Shown: piece by piece, positions 33,489-45,264 of the stretch
Numbering within the stretch: the stretch's first letter is position 1
Layout: each line of letters opens with the position of its first letter
DNA from: Shinisaurus crocodilurus
Taxonomy: Eukaryota; Chordata; Lepidosauria; Squamata; Shinisauridae
Assembly (NCBI GenBank): GCA_021292165.1
Contig: CM037877.1
Span: 34,484,197 to 34,548,196, forward strand
Direction: 5' to 3'
DNA length: 64,000 nt
Position numbers and translations under genes: made by a program
The notes under the pieces: generated by a model
The model's database searches: none
What the model was told of the DNA's origin: nothing
Seen by the model: only the letters and a program-made list of their open reading frames with translations

Positions 33489-33656
33489 GGCCTGTGGCTC
33501 ACGCTGGCTCAGCTTGTCTGAGCGTGGAAAGCTAAGCAGGGTCAGGCCTGGTTATTATTTGGATGGGAGACCCCTCCTCTAGTTTCCTGCATTGAGCAGG
33601 GGGTTGGACTCGATGGCCTTGTAGGCCCCTTCCAACTCTATAATCTATGAATCTAT
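33489..33656 (+). mobile_element. 5S rRNA-derived SINE with CR1-like tail
   Basis: It starts GCCTGTGGCTCACGCTGG and has CTTGTCTGAGCGTGGAAAGC, TAAGCAGGGTCAGGCCTGG, TTATTTGGATGGGAGACC, and the tail GGGGTTGGACTCGATGGCCT with CCCCTTCCAACTCTATAATC. It is full length and sense strand. Confidence 0.92.
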
Positions 33657-33834
33657 ACATAATCAAACCTTGCAGGGGGGAAAAGCGGGGAATAAATAAA
33701 ATAAATAAATAAAAGACTCATACCAACTGAATTGTCCCTAGCAGTAAATAAGGTTGTACGGAGTCCTGAATTTTATTGTTCTAATATGAAATAAAAGGAC
33801 TCCATTTTTCTATAAAGAAATTATTTACTGATCT

Positions 33835-33955
33835 ACCTCACAGGGTTGTTGTGAGGATAAAATGGAGAGGAGGAGGAAGATTATGTAAGCCGCCTTGGGT
33901 TCCTTGAAGGAAAAAAGGCGGGGTATAAATATACTAAATAAATAAATAAATAAAT
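33835..33955 (+). mobile_element. Squamate LINE/SINE 3' tail
   Basis: CTCACAGGGTTGTTGTGAGG, TATGTAAGCCGCCTTGGGTT, AGGCGGGGTATAAATATAC and then AAAT tandem units. It is a common reptile 3' tail; the parent element is not certain. Confidence 0.6.
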
Positions 33956-34602
33956 CATCCCTCTCTGAATCTAATCATATTGGGGTGCAGTTCTGTGGTT
34001 GGTAGGCACTGTCTGGCCGGCCATAGGAAAAGTTGGAGTCCCAGCCCCAACCTCAGAAAAGCCCTCCAAGGTCTGAGCTGGGACTCCAACTGTGGAAGGA
34101 CCTTCCCTCTGCCCTTGTGGCCAGGGCGGTTCTTTCTGCACCAAGTGCGGCTCTGAAGACAGAAGACCGTCTTTAGAGCCAGCACTGGGGGGGGGGGCAG
34201 GGAGGGGAGGAGTGAGGCTCCGCTGGGATACGAGGAATCCTGGCGATGCCTCAGCCCCTCCTCCTTGCGAGCAAAAACACGGAAGCCGGCCATCTACGGT
34301 AAGTGTTTTGGAGGGCGAGGGAAGCGCGGGGGCAATCCTTGCCTCTGCACTCCTCCCGCCTTCCATTGGATGCCCGTAATCCTCCGCGTTCGGAGCGGCA
34401 CGCGGGCAGCCACATTGGATTGCACTGCCCATTAATTTCATCATTGAGGCCATTGTCATAAATTACTCCGATCAAGAGATAAGCAGCAATTGTAAGAACA
34501 GTCCAAGGTTAGAAGCCAAAATATCTGTCTGAAATCAAAGAAAACACAAACCAGTAGAGGAGTACGCTGAAGAGTAATCAAAGTTGAACTGGGGTCAAAA
34601 TA
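33956..34602. other. No gene; GC-rich stretch at 34020-34400
   Basis: This has moderate GC and a run of nine G near 34190. Several overlapping ORFs on both strands (to 162 codons) lack domains. It is not a clear CpG island, and no gene start was recognised nearby. Confidence 0.45.
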
Positions 34603-34836
34603 CAGGCAGTCCCCAGGTTACGAATGAGTTCTGTTCTTAAGAATGTCTTTAAGTCGAATTTGGATGCAAGTTGGAACAGCATAGCGTTCTATACGTTAAA
34701 ATCGGCATTTACGCAAATTGCGTAGTATACTACGCTATGTACTCTACGTAAACGACGTAGCGGCGGGGAACCCAGAAATCCGTTCTTAAGTATAGGTTGT
34801 CTGTAAGTCGGACGTTCTTAACTCGGGGACTGCCTG
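34603..34836. mobile_element. Tigger-type MITE (234 bp), second family
   Basis: The ends CAGGCAGTCCCCAGGTTACG and AACTCGGGGACTGCCTG are inverted repeats with TA outside both (34601-34602 and 34837-34838). The interior has TACGCAAATTGCGTAGTATA and ACGTAAACGACGTAGCGG. No ORF is present. Confidence 0.88.
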
Positions 34837-34959
34837 TACATGAGTCTAGGTCCAGGAGCGTCTTTGCTATGGCTGATCTGCAACAACAATTGCTTCCAGC
34901 ACCTGAAGTGTGTTTGGGGCCTTTTAAGCAAGAGTTGATTGGCAAGTCAGCACAGCTGG

Positions 34960-35800
34960 GCTAGGTTGCAGATGACATGTGCCTGGCCCCTCCCCAAGCA
35001 CACTAGGGCTCAGTTGCACTATGTCTTCCTCCTCTATCCCAAACGGAAGCTCAACAGTCATATCTCAAGCCCTCATACACCAATCATCGAGGACTAACTC
35101 TCTTCCACCTATAGCTTATTATTGCCATATGGGCAGCCGTCAGTAAGTGAACAGTCATTTCCACCCCATCAGTGGGAACCAAATCTTCAACATATCCAAA
35201 TAAAAATATCAGTGGGTCCAAAGGGAGCTCAACACCTACAATTTTCATGATTTCATCCTTCACCCTCCTCCAAAAAATTTAGGGCAGGACCAAAAAACAT
35301 GGTATCTATTTACTCCACTAGAACCACATCTCCAACACTTATCCTCTACCTGCTTATAGATTTTACGAAGCCTGAATGGTGTTACGTACCATCTAAGGCA
35401 GTGTTCTCCAACCTTGGGTCCCCAGATGTTTTTGGCCTACAACTCCCAGCATGCGCATACGCTGGCTGGGGCATGCTGGGAGTTGTAGGCCAAAAACATC
35501 TGGGGACCCAAGGTTGGAGAACACTGATCTAAGGAGTAATTTATAAAAGCTCTCTTTAAAATTCATACAGAACGCACTCTTTGGGTTGTGCTCTCTAATC
35601 CAATCTTGTCTTATTTGCCTTCCTAAATCATTTTCCCATTTGGTCAAGTAGATGTTCCTTATCATATTAAGGTTAACTATAATTTCATAACGTTGCCTTA
35701 GAGCTCCCTTATGTACCCCATTTGATATTTATCATGTCATTATGCATGTTTGAATACGTGTACTGAACTTGAGAGTTAATCTTCTGGGTAGACATGAGTA
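34960..35800 (-). mobile_element. L1 LINE ORF2 C-terminus, interrupted by a MITE
   Basis: Minus-strand reading gives KCWRCGSSGVNRYHVFWSCP (the L1 CxxC...H...C motif) and then a decayed VEMTVHLLTAAHMAI-like region. The upstream part at 35535-35700 includes the segment NPKSAFCMNFKESFYK. A family A MITE (35399-35526) interrupts it. The L1 outer limits are approximate. Confidence 0.72.
35399..35526. mobile_element. Palindromic hAT MITE, family A (128 bp)
   Basis: The arms are exact inverted copies from CAGTGTTCTCCAACCTTGGG to the complementary end. The exact 8-bp duplication ATCTAAGG flanks it (35391-35398 and 35527-35534). It is inserted in the L1. Confidence 0.95.
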
Positions 35801-35819
35801 GGCTTGTACTGCTTGCAAT

Positions 35820-36180
35820 CCTAGGCACAGCTTCGCCTGGAAATGTAGTAACCTCCGGCCTGGCAGCCAAATTTGCCCACTCTGGGCTCCCAGTCTAACC
35901 CGCTTAGGCTTCCCAGATGTCCACACCCCCTTCCCCTGGCCACACCTCCTTTCCTCCAACCATCATTCGTTTGGTGGTTTCCCGGCATTTGTGCAGGTTT
36001 TTCTCCATTCTAAAAGGCTGAAATGCCTCTCCTAAGGCTTACCGGTACTTACTGGCAGGAAGAGTGTTAAGCTAAAAGATACTGGTATTTTCTTGTATTT
36101 CGGGCCCCACCCCTTTTGCCGCCACTGGAATGCAGCCCTCGAGAACTTCTCCGAAATATAATTTGGCTCTTTGGCTGAAA
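35820..36180 (-). mobile_element. hAT-type MITE, long family, inverted copy
   Basis: AATGCCTCTCCTAAGGCTTA, then AGTGTTAAGCTAAAAGATAC and CCACTGGAATGCAGCCCTCG, correspond to the inverse of the 7295-7830 element. The ends are not sharp. Confidence 0.6.
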
Positions 36181-36576
36181 GGGGTTCCCTTATCCCTGCA
36201 ATAAAATATTGGAATTTTTGCTCAGATTGGTTACCTGGTTGATCTCTCAACTCTATTTTATCAGCCATAGAGATTGGCTATCACTGAGATTGATCAAGAT
36301 CCCTTTGCAGTGCTAGCAACAACTTTTTCCACATGTTTACAGTAAATAAATGTGACTTGAAGTATGATGCACCTTGTTTTCTTAGATCATATAACCCAGC
36401 TTTTGCCTGGCAAGCTTAGTTTCTGTAACACGGTGCAGCTCTGAATAGTGTAAATACAAAAAGATAGTAAAATACATTGTCAAAACATTTAGGCAGACGG
36501 TGCCCTTCAGTAGGAGTGATGGGTTTTTTTTAATGGGAGAGTCCCTGAAAGTTGATACTATCAACAGAATGTTGCC

Positions 36577-36665
36577 GAGTTCCCCAATCTGGTGCCCTCC
36601 AAATGTGTTGGCCTACAACTCCCATCATCCACAGTCAGCATGGCTAAGTTGGGGCAAACTGGCCT
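36577..36665. mobile_element. Partial palindromic hAT MITE, family C
   Basis: AGTTCCCCAATCTGGTGCCC, TCCAAATGTGTTGGCCTACA and ACTCCCATCATCCACAGTCA. The right arm is mostly lost. Confidence 0.55.
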
Positions 36666-36764
36666 AATACATATGTTTATAAACAGCAAAACCAAGTCTA
36701 CCTTTAAAGTCATGTGGGCTTCTCTCTTTGCTTTGCACAAGGGGGAGGGAGAGTAACTTGTGCA

Positions 36765-37050
36765 GCACAATTCTATGTGCGTCTACTCAGAAGTAAGCCT
36801 CACTGAGTTCAGTGGGGTCAACTCCCAGGTAAGTGTGCTGATAGGCTTGCAGCCTTAGTCAACAGCTAGTCAAAACATGCAAGCTAGATTTACAGTACAA
36901 TCCGACGTGCAGTTTACTCAGGGGTAAGTCCCATTGTGTTACTCCCTAATTAGTTAGGCTTGCAGGCCTGAGGCCACAAGCCTACACCCATATCTGGGAG
37001 TAAGCGGCACTGAACTCAATGGGATTTACTTCTGAGGAGACATGTACAGG
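36765..37050. repeat. Cluster of the AGAAGTAAG / GGTAAGTGTGC dispersed repeat
   Basis: At least three copies occur in 290 bases: CAGAAGTAAGCCTCACTGAG (about 36788), GTTTACTCAGGGGTAAGTCC (36910) and GGGAGTAAGCGGCACTGAAC (36995), with mirrored TTACTTCTGAGGAGACATG at about 37026. Confidence 0.6.
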
Positions 37051-37246
37051 GTGCTAGTGTTTAGACTATTAGTGCTTTTCAAACGGTCATACTAGTAGCC
37101 TTGGGGGGGGGGGGGAATCATGTGAAACTTGGAAAAAGCCAGGTGATTTGCATCCCTCCAATCTGCAGGTCCCCTCATAATGCAGCAACATGGCCAACTG
37201 TCTTCTGCTAAAAGTTCTACAGAGTACGCCGCATGTGCACCTACTG

Positions 37247-37381
37247 CAGTGTTCCTCAATCTTGGGTCCCCAGATGTTTTTGGCCTACAACTCCCAGCAT
37301 GCCCCAGCCAGCTATGCTGGCTGGGGCATGCTGGGAGTTGTAGGCCAAAAACATCTGGGGACCCAAGGTTGAGGAACACTG
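37247..37381. mobile_element. Palindromic hAT MITE, family A (135 bp, full length)
   Basis: This is a perfect palindrome from CAGTGTTCCTCAATCTTGGG through CCAGCCAGCTATGCTGGCTGG. The exact 8-bp duplication ACCTACTG flanks it (37239-37246 and 37382-37389). The arms carry a shared variant (CCTCAATC/GATTGAGG-type changes), partly compensated on the other side. Confidence 0.95.
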
Positions 37382-38046
37382 ACCTACTGGGTTTCCATTG
37401 CCAGACATGCCATGGAAAGAGGAGGAGGTGCTGTCCTCTATAGTTGGGCTCTCACTGTGGAAACCCAAGGTGAGCCCCACCATCTGTTGGGCGCACCATG
37501 AGTTGTCCTGCAAACAAACAACCCACCATTGGTTATTCGCAAGGTGGGTTAGCATGATGTGCAAACACGGCCACTGGTAAAAGCAATGTAGCAGCAGCAG
37601 CATCTTGAAAAGCACCCTTTGCCAGTCCAACGATGCTGCAAACTGAACCTTGTTTTTCCCTCTGTGCAGTTTCTCCTAACAAACTGTCCCCACCCCAGCT
37701 ACAAGAACTTACAGAGCAGCTTCCCCACCCCAGCTGCGAATGATGGGAGTTGCAGCCCAACACATCCAGAGGGCACCAGGTTGAGGAAGGCAGAAGAAAT
37801 CGTCATGGAGGAGGGCACCCAAAAAAAGAGGGCTTGCTTTGTCTGTTCTCTGCCCAGCTGGTGCAAAACATACACTCTGACCTGCTCCCATCTGTCAGGA
37901 GCTCCCATCCGGCAGTTCCAGTCCTTGCCCCCCCCCCCCCCGCCTCCCTGCATAAGACAGGAACAGACTCTTTCATCGGAAGTAGGTTCCACAGAGTCCA
38001 ATGGTACGGTACTTACTCCACGGGAAATATTTTGTAGTCTCTAAGC

Positions 38047-38170
38047 CAGCCTTCCCCAAGGCTGGTGCCCTCCAGATGTGCCGGACTACAACTCCCAGCA
38101 TCCTCCAGCTGGGGGATGCTGGGAGTTGTAGTCCGGGCACATCCGGAGGACACCAGGTTGGGGACAACTA
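38047..38170. mobile_element. Palindromic hAT MITE, family C (124 bp)
   Basis: Arms CAGCCTTCCCCAAGGCTGGT and CCAGGTTGGGGACAACTA, core ACTACAACTCCCAGCATCCT. The exact 8-bp duplication CTCTAAGC flanks it (38039-38046 and 38171-38178). Confidence 0.9.
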
Positions 38171-38180
38171 CTCTAAGCAC

Positions 38181-38855
38181 TCAAAAGGTTTAAGCAATGT
38201 ATTCGGCTGAATCCCATCCCTCGGTTTCGCAAATCTTTGTGATCTGAAACTCCTAATTATAACAATTCACACCCCATCTCTCCTGTATATATGCCCAGCT
38301 TATATAAATTTTCCATTATCCAGACATTTCAAAAATCCCCTAAGCATTTCAATAAATGAGATTGTATAGTATTTGAATATGCATTGGAAATCAGCCTTAT
38401 CTCTGTAGCACAGCCACTTATACTTTCCCCGTATCTTCTCTGATCATTACGCCTATTTGCTTTTATGCCTATGACATGAACAAACAGAATCCACATAGTA
38501 AGACTAAGGTTATTTTGATGCCGCATCAGACTACATTGTTAGATACTTTTTAGTGGAGTGGGCATGATTCACACATCTGGTTCTGAGATAGCAAAGTCCC
38601 CACGCAATGATGTTCACTACCTCATTTTCATATAAGGAGCCAAAGCAAATACCATTTTCTCTGAGGTGGTTAGTATCTTTTGAAATATGCACATGGGCAC
38701 TATTTCATACAAACAACAGCTTCCCCACATGTAGGAAAATGGGCTAGCAAAGGAGGAGATTACTGCTTCAAGGAAACCGTGTGGATTTCTTTCCAAAGAT
38801 ACCAATACAAAAATATAAACCTTACCATAACGGTTACATTCAGACACAGCACTAA
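38181..38855. other. No gene recognised
   Basis: AT-rich, with no coding signal or clear repeat. Confidence 0.5.
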
Positions 38856-38856
38856 A

Positions 38857-39135
38857 CCACGGTTTAGCTAGCATTATGCAAACAAGCCTCAGCGAGCCTT
38901 GCGCTCATTCATTTCCCTCCTCCCCTCTCCTCCTCCATGAGGAGATTGGAACCTTCTGCTTCCATTTTAGATTAACCACAGTTTAGTGTGTCACCTGTGG
39001 TTAATCTTAACAACAGTTAGTTGAAATAAGCCAGCTTCATAAACTATGGTTTGAAGTTGGCTTCTTTCTACTAACCATAGTTACAATTAGCCACAGCTTG
39101 GCTGCGTTCAGCTGACATGGCAGGCTGTGGTTAAT
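38857..39135. mobile_element. Foldback element with AACCACAG/CTGTGGTT motifs
   Basis: Repeated and inverted strings occur: AACCACGGTTTAGC, GATTAACCACAGTTTAG, CTGTGGTTAATC and AACTATGGTTTG. The ends CATTCAGACACAGC and GCTGCGTTCAGCTGACATG may be inverted termini. The family is not named. Confidence 0.5.
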
Positions 39136-39183
39136 CTTCTGTGATTAAGGTTCTGAACTCTTCCTCCTGGCCACACCATACGG

Positions 39184-39490
39184 CAGGGGTACAGAACCTC
39201 AGGCCTAGGGAACAAATCTGTCCTCCTGTGGTCCCCATCTGGTCCTCTGGAGTTCCCCCAATGGCCATGCCCCCTTCTCCTGCCCACACCCCCTTTGGCC
39301 AACCACGGTGGTTGATCATCTGGTGGTTTCCTGGCTTTTGTGCAGTTTGTTCCCATTTAAAAGGTTGAAAATGCCTCTCCTAAGGCTTCGTTACTAGCAG
39401 TAAGAGCTTTAAGCTAAAATATACTGGTACTTTTGGTATTTTGGGCCTACCCCTTTGCCTTTGGTACCACCCACCTCTGGAATGTAGCCT
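39184..39490 (-). mobile_element. hAT-type MITE, long family, inverted copy
   Basis: CAGGGGTACAGAACCTCAGG at the start. AATGCCTCTCCTAAGGCTTC and GAGCTTTAAGCTAAAATATA follow, as in the inverse of 7295-7830. It ends near CTCTGGAATGTAGCCT. Confidence 0.65.
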
Positions 39491-40978
39491 CAAAAAGCTG
39501 GCATGATAGGCCGAAAACAACGGCACCATGTGGTGCCCACTCTGAAAAAGCGGTTGGCTGTGCTGCGGATTAGAAAATGCAGCATAGGAATAAGGCTTCA
39601 GTGTAATTTTTCAAAACTATTCCTGGTTATTTTTATTTTATACCATCAGATTAACTCTCAAGTTCAGGAGACAGATTCAGACATGCAAAATGACATAATA
39701 AATTCCTTGCAAGGGAATCGTGTCACCTCAAATCTCATATAACAAGGAATTTGTTTGAAAGCGCCCCTATGTGAAAATTGCTCCCATGAGTCATCAATTT
39801 TCCATATCAGAGAAAGGACTTTCTTCTAGTTGTGAATGCAGGGGCCATTTTGAAATGAGAGCACTTTCAATCAAATACCTGGAGGTGGTACAGGCCCTGC
39901 CTATGGACTACTGTACCACCTTACATATGCATATGTAAGCCACCTGTACCCTTGCATATACTAGTGGTGAATTCTGCTCATCACAGAGACTTTTCAAAAC
40001 CACAAGAGTATCCTGTGCTGCAAATATCTCGCTAGCTGTAAGTTCTTTTAAAAGTAACCATTCATTCAAGAGTCTATCTGGTGAATATAAAACCAGTGTT
40101 GCAGGACTGCTTCAATAAATGTGGAAATGATTTAAAAACAACAGCAACAACAACAATCCTTTGGCTATAATGAACGAAAAAGTCCACTCCAAAGTGAGAT
40201 GTTCTCCAGGCTAGACACCATGGCATAGAGAGATAATTTGGTGTAGTTATGATAAATGACCCAAGCACTAGCATTAAAACAAAACAAAACAATAACCTAA
40301 CAACAGTTTCAAAGGAATGCAAGATTAAGCACATTTAGGCAATTATCTGGGGAACTGTCTTGCTGGCCATGTACTGTCTTGTTTTTACTATGTAGTGCAT
40401 AGAAAGGCTTCTGACATTTATGTGCAGTGGAACAGTGGCATTTCTGAGAATTAAAACAAAAAACAAACCAAAAAAACCAAGCCTCTCTTCCGAGGACTAT
40501 TTTTGGTCAGGTGAAAAACAAGCTGCATGTCCAGCTAGTATTGTGAGGGCTCCTATATTTTCACACATGTGAGTGGGCAGCAGTGCACTTACTTTAGCAG
40601 GTCCGGTTCCTGTCTTTTGCAGAAGAATCCCACCACAGAGGTAGTTGAACACTGGGAAGGACTGTGAATCTGATGCAAGTGAATTCTCGCCTGTCTCGAC
40701 AAAATGAACTTTTAAGAACCCCACTCCAGCCACACTCTGTACTACATAACCTATAAATAGCAGGGGAACTCTAAACTCTCACTCACACATATACACAAAT
40801 GGAAAGCTACTTCGACAAGTTAACATGAAAGGAGAAATCCTGCATATCCTATCTAATGCACAGGGCACGATTGACGCACTAAGCATTCTGCATAGATGCA
40901 TGCTGGGAGCAAGGGGCACAATCCTGTCCTTTGTATAAGGGCAGGCGTGCAGGGGGAAGGCCTCATTGTTTACAAGGT
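39491..40978. other. No gene recognised
   Basis: No ORF with a domain and no element with clear ends. Confidence 0.5.
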
Positions 40979-41708
40979 CATCGTTTCTCAAACTGTGGGC
41001 TGGGACCCACCAGTGGGTCTCAGCCCACTTTCAGGTTGGTCTCAGTGCTGTGGACTGCCTAGTGCCGCTTTGATTGACTGCCCTGTGCCATCTGCATAGG
41101 CAGATGTGGTAGCAGGAGCTGGTTAGAGAGCAAGGCTAATATTTTTTAATAATAATGATAATAATAATAATTTTGAAAACTGGGAATAAAGAGGAAAAGG
41201 ATAAAAGAGGGAAGCTGTTATAGGAGGAAGTGAATGTAAAAGCAGCAGGAGAGAAAGAAGAATGAGACTGGCAGTGGGGGAGAAAGGGAGAAGAAATGAC
41301 AGTAGACGATGCAGAATACTTTGACAGGCATGCAGGGATCACAGGAAAATAAGATAAAATAAAAAGTCTTCTTTACTTCGAACCTCTGGATCAGCAAATT
41401 CTGCCTGAAATGGGAGGCTGAGGAATGATACCTCCAGAGCCAATGTCTGTAGCTCACTTGAGAAAAACTGAACTATGGAACTCCCTGCTACAAGGGAATA
41501 GCTGCGGCAAGGAATTTAGCAATTTCCAAAAAGGGAGTCGATATCAATATAAAATGATATCATGAATTGCCAGCTGATTATGTCAAACTCTGCCTCCATC
41601 TGCCACCTTTTTGTGACTGGTTACAACCCTGCACTACCATGTTGTTGGCCCTCAGTCATTTTCAGCTCTCTCAAGAAGGCCCTGGAGGTCGAAAGTTTGA
41701 GAACCCCT
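40979..41708. mobile_element. Possible hAT element with diverged interior
   Basis: TTTCTCAAACTGTGGGCTGG at the left and AAAGTTTGAGAACCCCTG at the right are the hAT-Charlie-type inverted ends seen in many vertebrate elements. The left CAGG start is mutated and no 8-bp duplication is visible. An ATA-rich tract lies at 41140-41172. Confidence 0.55.
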
Positions 41709-41796
41709 GTACTGATAGAGAAGGATGGATAGGCCAGGCTGCAGCATTCCCAAGACCCAATGAAACTTGAGCTTGTCATTGCAGCCACTCTACTTA

Positions 41797-42143
41797 AGAG
41801 TTCTTCTACACGAGACTGTTAATCAGTTGTGCCTACCTTCAGTTTCATCAGAGAATTGAGATCCTAGTACTATACGAGGAGTGTTCCCTTCCTGTTTTTC
41901 TGCTATATAACCTCTAGATGGCACTATAGTATGTGGCATGCTGCAAATACACAAGAGGAAATTGTGCTTTCTTTCGCTTTTAAATGCTGCATTGTCCCTG
42001 CTCTAAAAAAAAAAAAGCTTGCCCAAAGTGTTGGTTAGACACAGAAGTGAAACTGGAGGGTCACGATGTCATCTAAAGAACTTGCAACCAACTGTGAGTA
42101 GGGAATGACTATCGCACAATAAATGCCTCATGTAGAAAAGCCC
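41797..42143 (-). mobile_element. MITE, GAGCTTTTCTACA family, copy 3
   Basis: Inverse of 521-870: ACCTCTAGATGGCACTATAG, TTTCTTTCGCTTTTAAATGC and ATGCCTCATGTAGAAAAGCC. Both ends are present. Confidence 0.8.
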
Positions 42144-42302
42144 TTACTGGGGACACCGCAAGCTGCCCTCTCTCCCCACACCCCACTGCAGCCTACCAGT
42201 AAGTACAATTCACACTGCTGGGATACTTCCAGATGAGGCTTTTCCTGTGCAATTGCCCTGCCTCATTTGCAGAATTTTAGGAGGGTGTGTGTGTGTTCCA
42301 GA

Positions 42303-42347
42303 CAGCATCATCATCATCATCATATCATCATCATCATCATCATCATC
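42303..42347. repeat. (CAT)n microsatellite
   Basis: A CAT run with one interruption. Confidence 0.95.
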
Positions 42348-43306
42348 CACTTGTAATCTTCCTGTGCTTTCTCACTGCCTCTCCCAGGGTTTTTTCTTTT
42401 CTTCTTTCCTTCCCATAGAAACTCTGTGATGGAGTAACTGCCCAATGGCTTGTGATCATGATTGCTAGGACCCCTCCATCTGAAGGCCCCCTAGGCCGCC
42501 CCCATGTAATCCCATGTGATCCTGGCAAGAGCTTTTTAAAATAAATGTGCATTTACTTTTAAAGTTCCTCGTCAGCTAATTCCAAATTTACGTTCATCTA
42601 TTCAGACTCCTCCTCTTCCAAAGGCTGCAGGAGGGGACTTTTTTTTTTAATTTAGCTTAAGCAGGCTATTCTCCCCACCCCTCCCCCATCAGCCGCATAT
42701 GCCAGCCCTGGAATTCTCTGCTTCTTGCTGGAGATCCTGTTACTGGGGGTATTAAAGAACTGAACCCAGGGCCATGGAATGTAGCCGTCTGCATGCTTCT
42801 CTGCAATCGTGTGCCCCACAATTGTATTTTTGTATTTGAAAACCTCACGTGCAAACAGTGGCGGTAGGCAGCAGAATGAGCAGGCCAAAAATACGAAGCA
42901 AAGCCTTAGCATATGTTATAGCCGCTCAGGCTAAAACATGCAGAGTGGGTGGGGGTGGGGGCGAGAGAGGCGGACAGATATACACCCACCCACCTTCCAC
43001 ATGCTCGGGAATCTTGTTTCTCAGCTGTCTGCTCCTTGACTGTCTTTCCGGTTGCTATTGCCCGAGAAACACAAGGCCATAAAGGTAGCAGCCTCCCCCC
43101 AACTTGGCACCTTGCAGATGTGCTGGACTGCAACTCCCATAATCCCCAGCCAGCATGGCCATTGTTTAAATGTATGACTTGTTTGTGAGGATGACCACTT
43201 CCTAACATATTTATGGCGTATATCTGCTTGGTATTTGTTTTGCTTTGTCCTTTTCCACTTGTAAATATTTATATTTTCTCCTGTTTTTGCTTGTACAGAC
43301 TACTTT

Positions 43307-43337
<31 letters not shown>

Positions 43338-43430
43338 TAACACCTTTCTTCTTCTTTTCCTGTAAACATCATCTTCCTATTCAACAAGGCAATCCTACCC
43401 ACATCTACCCAGAAGTAAGTCCCACTGAGT
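42348..43430. other. No gene; partial hAT hairpin and (GT)n
   Basis: A partial family C hairpin lies at 43088-43165 (CCCAACTTGGCACCTTGCAG, then CAACTCCCATAATCCCCAGC). A pure GT run lies at 43312-43337. ORFs near 42906-43208 lie on both strands with no domain. Confidence 0.5.
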
Positions 43431-43596
43431 TTCATGGATTTCATAGAGTTGGAAGAAGCCTACAAGGCCATCGAGTGCAACCCCCTGCTCAATGCAGGAA
43501 ACTAGAGGAGGGGTCTCCCATCCAAGTAATAACCAGGCCTGACCCTGCTTAGCTTTCCACACTCAGACAAGCTGAGCCAGCATGAGCCACAGGCCT
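43431..43596 (-). mobile_element. 5S rRNA-derived SINE with CR1-like tail
   Basis: Inverted full-length type: AGAGTTGGAAGAAGCCTACA, GGTCTCCCATCCAAGTAATA, CCTGACCCTGCTTAGCTTTC and CAGCATGAGCCACAGGCC. Confidence 0.9.
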
Positions 43597-43939
43597 GTAC
43601 AATGAGGCTTAACTCCCAGGTGATGCAACCTGATGCTGCATGCATGGATCCCCTGGCTTCCTTTCCAAATCCAGTAATTGGGACTATGCAGATGATTCCT
43701 CATGCTGAGTTGGGATCCACATGCATGGCACCTAATACAGTGAGCACATACTCAGCAGAGATTGGATGTGGATACACTTCTGTATCTCAGTGCAGCTCTG
43801 ATGCACCAGTCCTTATCAGGATTGCACCATGTGGACAGGGATGCTCTTCCCATTGGTCTTGTGAAGGAGATGGAAAGGTACGTCCCAGTCTGCTATCTGA
43901 AGACACCATACAGCTATTACCAGTGCAATATTAGTCAAT

Positions 43940-44290
43940 GAGCTTTTCTACACGAGGCCATTAACTCGCTGTATCTACTTTCACTTTCATTGCAGAATTG
44001 AGATCCAAGCAGTACACGAGGCGTGTTTCCTTTCCTGCTTTTCTGCTACATAACCTCTACATAGCACTGTGGTATAGCGGAATAGTGCAAATACACAAGA
44101 GGAAATCGCACTTTCTTTCACTTTCATAATTAAATGCCATTTCCCCCCTGCTCTAAAAAGAACTTGCTGAAAGTGCTGGTCAGACACAGCAGCGAGACTG
44201 GAGGGTCACACAACGTCATCAAAAGAAGCCATAAACAACCATGAGTAGGGCATGACAAGCACACAATAAATGCCTCATGTAGAAAAGCCC
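43940..44290 (-). mobile_element. MITE, GAGCTTTTCTACA family, copy 4
   Basis: GAGCTTTTCTACACGAGGCC at the left and GCCTCATGTAGAAAAGCCC at the right. The interior matches 41797-42143. Confidence 0.82.
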
Positions 44291-45262
44291 AGTAACATGT
44301 CTTGTTACATGCACCTATCTCTGGATCAGGGCCATGAACATCTACCCTGACATAACCATCCTGTCCGTACATTATGTTCATGAGAATGCCTTTAAGAACA
44401 ATTACTGCTGCCTACCCACAGAGGTAAAACCCCTTAGTCCTATGCAAACAGTCACTCTTGTCTCTCCAAACTTCAAGTGAGTGTCTTCCTGAGGTCAAGT
44501 TTTCAGAACTCTACATATTCATTCTGCTGTTTGGCAACATCTCCCCCTTCTGGATATAAAATGTGTGCTATTAAAATCCATCAGTGGTTAAGTACATAAT
44601 TGGGAACGGAGGTGGTCGTGGTGGTTGGTGGTAGAACATTTCCAACCTCAGCCAGAAAATGGGGTTCCAGTGGTGCCATTTCCACAAAATGGAAAGCAGA
44701 GATTTGCAGGCTAAAGCAGAGATTTGCAGGCTACCAGATTGTGCCGGTCTCTGTTCTATTCATTTCTCACAAGTAAAGGGTTCAATTTCCATGAATGGAA
44801 GGCCTCTGACTCACAGGACAACAATGTGATACTGTAGAAAGCAGCTCACCATCTGGCATTTGCATGGGTGAATTTAAAAAACGGTCAAGGTCAGCAAACA
44901 CAGACAGCAACTGCACTCTTCTCTCTCCCTGACCTTTCCTTTGGAACCCGGAGTGAGATATATTATCAATTGCAGTGCCTGAAGGATGCTGTGAGTCACT
45001 AGACAAGCAATGCCCTAGCAACACAGTTCTCCTCACTTGATATCTGTTACATGAAGGAGACGGTGGCACAAGTTCCTCCTTTATCCCAACCAGCAAAGAT
45101 TGTGTAGGCCAAGAGGCAGTGAGTGCGCCAAACCATTCATCTCCCAGTGAGTGTGAACTTCATCTCTGTGCTGATCAAACAGTGCTAGAAGCTTTTGAGA
45201 TCATCATTTTATGTTCTTAAGCAGGGGAACCCAATCCTCCAGTCCTGTCACTGTGAGTCCAG
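44291..45262. other. No gene recognised
   Basis: A short direct duplication, AAAGCAGAGATTTGCAGGCT, occurs at about 44693 and 44714. No domain-bearing ORF is seen. Confidence 0.5.
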
Positions 45263-45264
45263 CA

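Noticed and set aside
33520..33580. Functional 5S rRNA gene or pseudogene
   Set aside because: Only the internal-promoter half of 5S is present, joined to a CR1-like tail, and the same composite recurs at five other places. It is a SINE.
33971..34459. GC-rich stretch as a second CpG-island gene start
   Set aside because: CpG density is moderate, the G runs inflate GC, and no ORF has a domain or a convincing splice partner.
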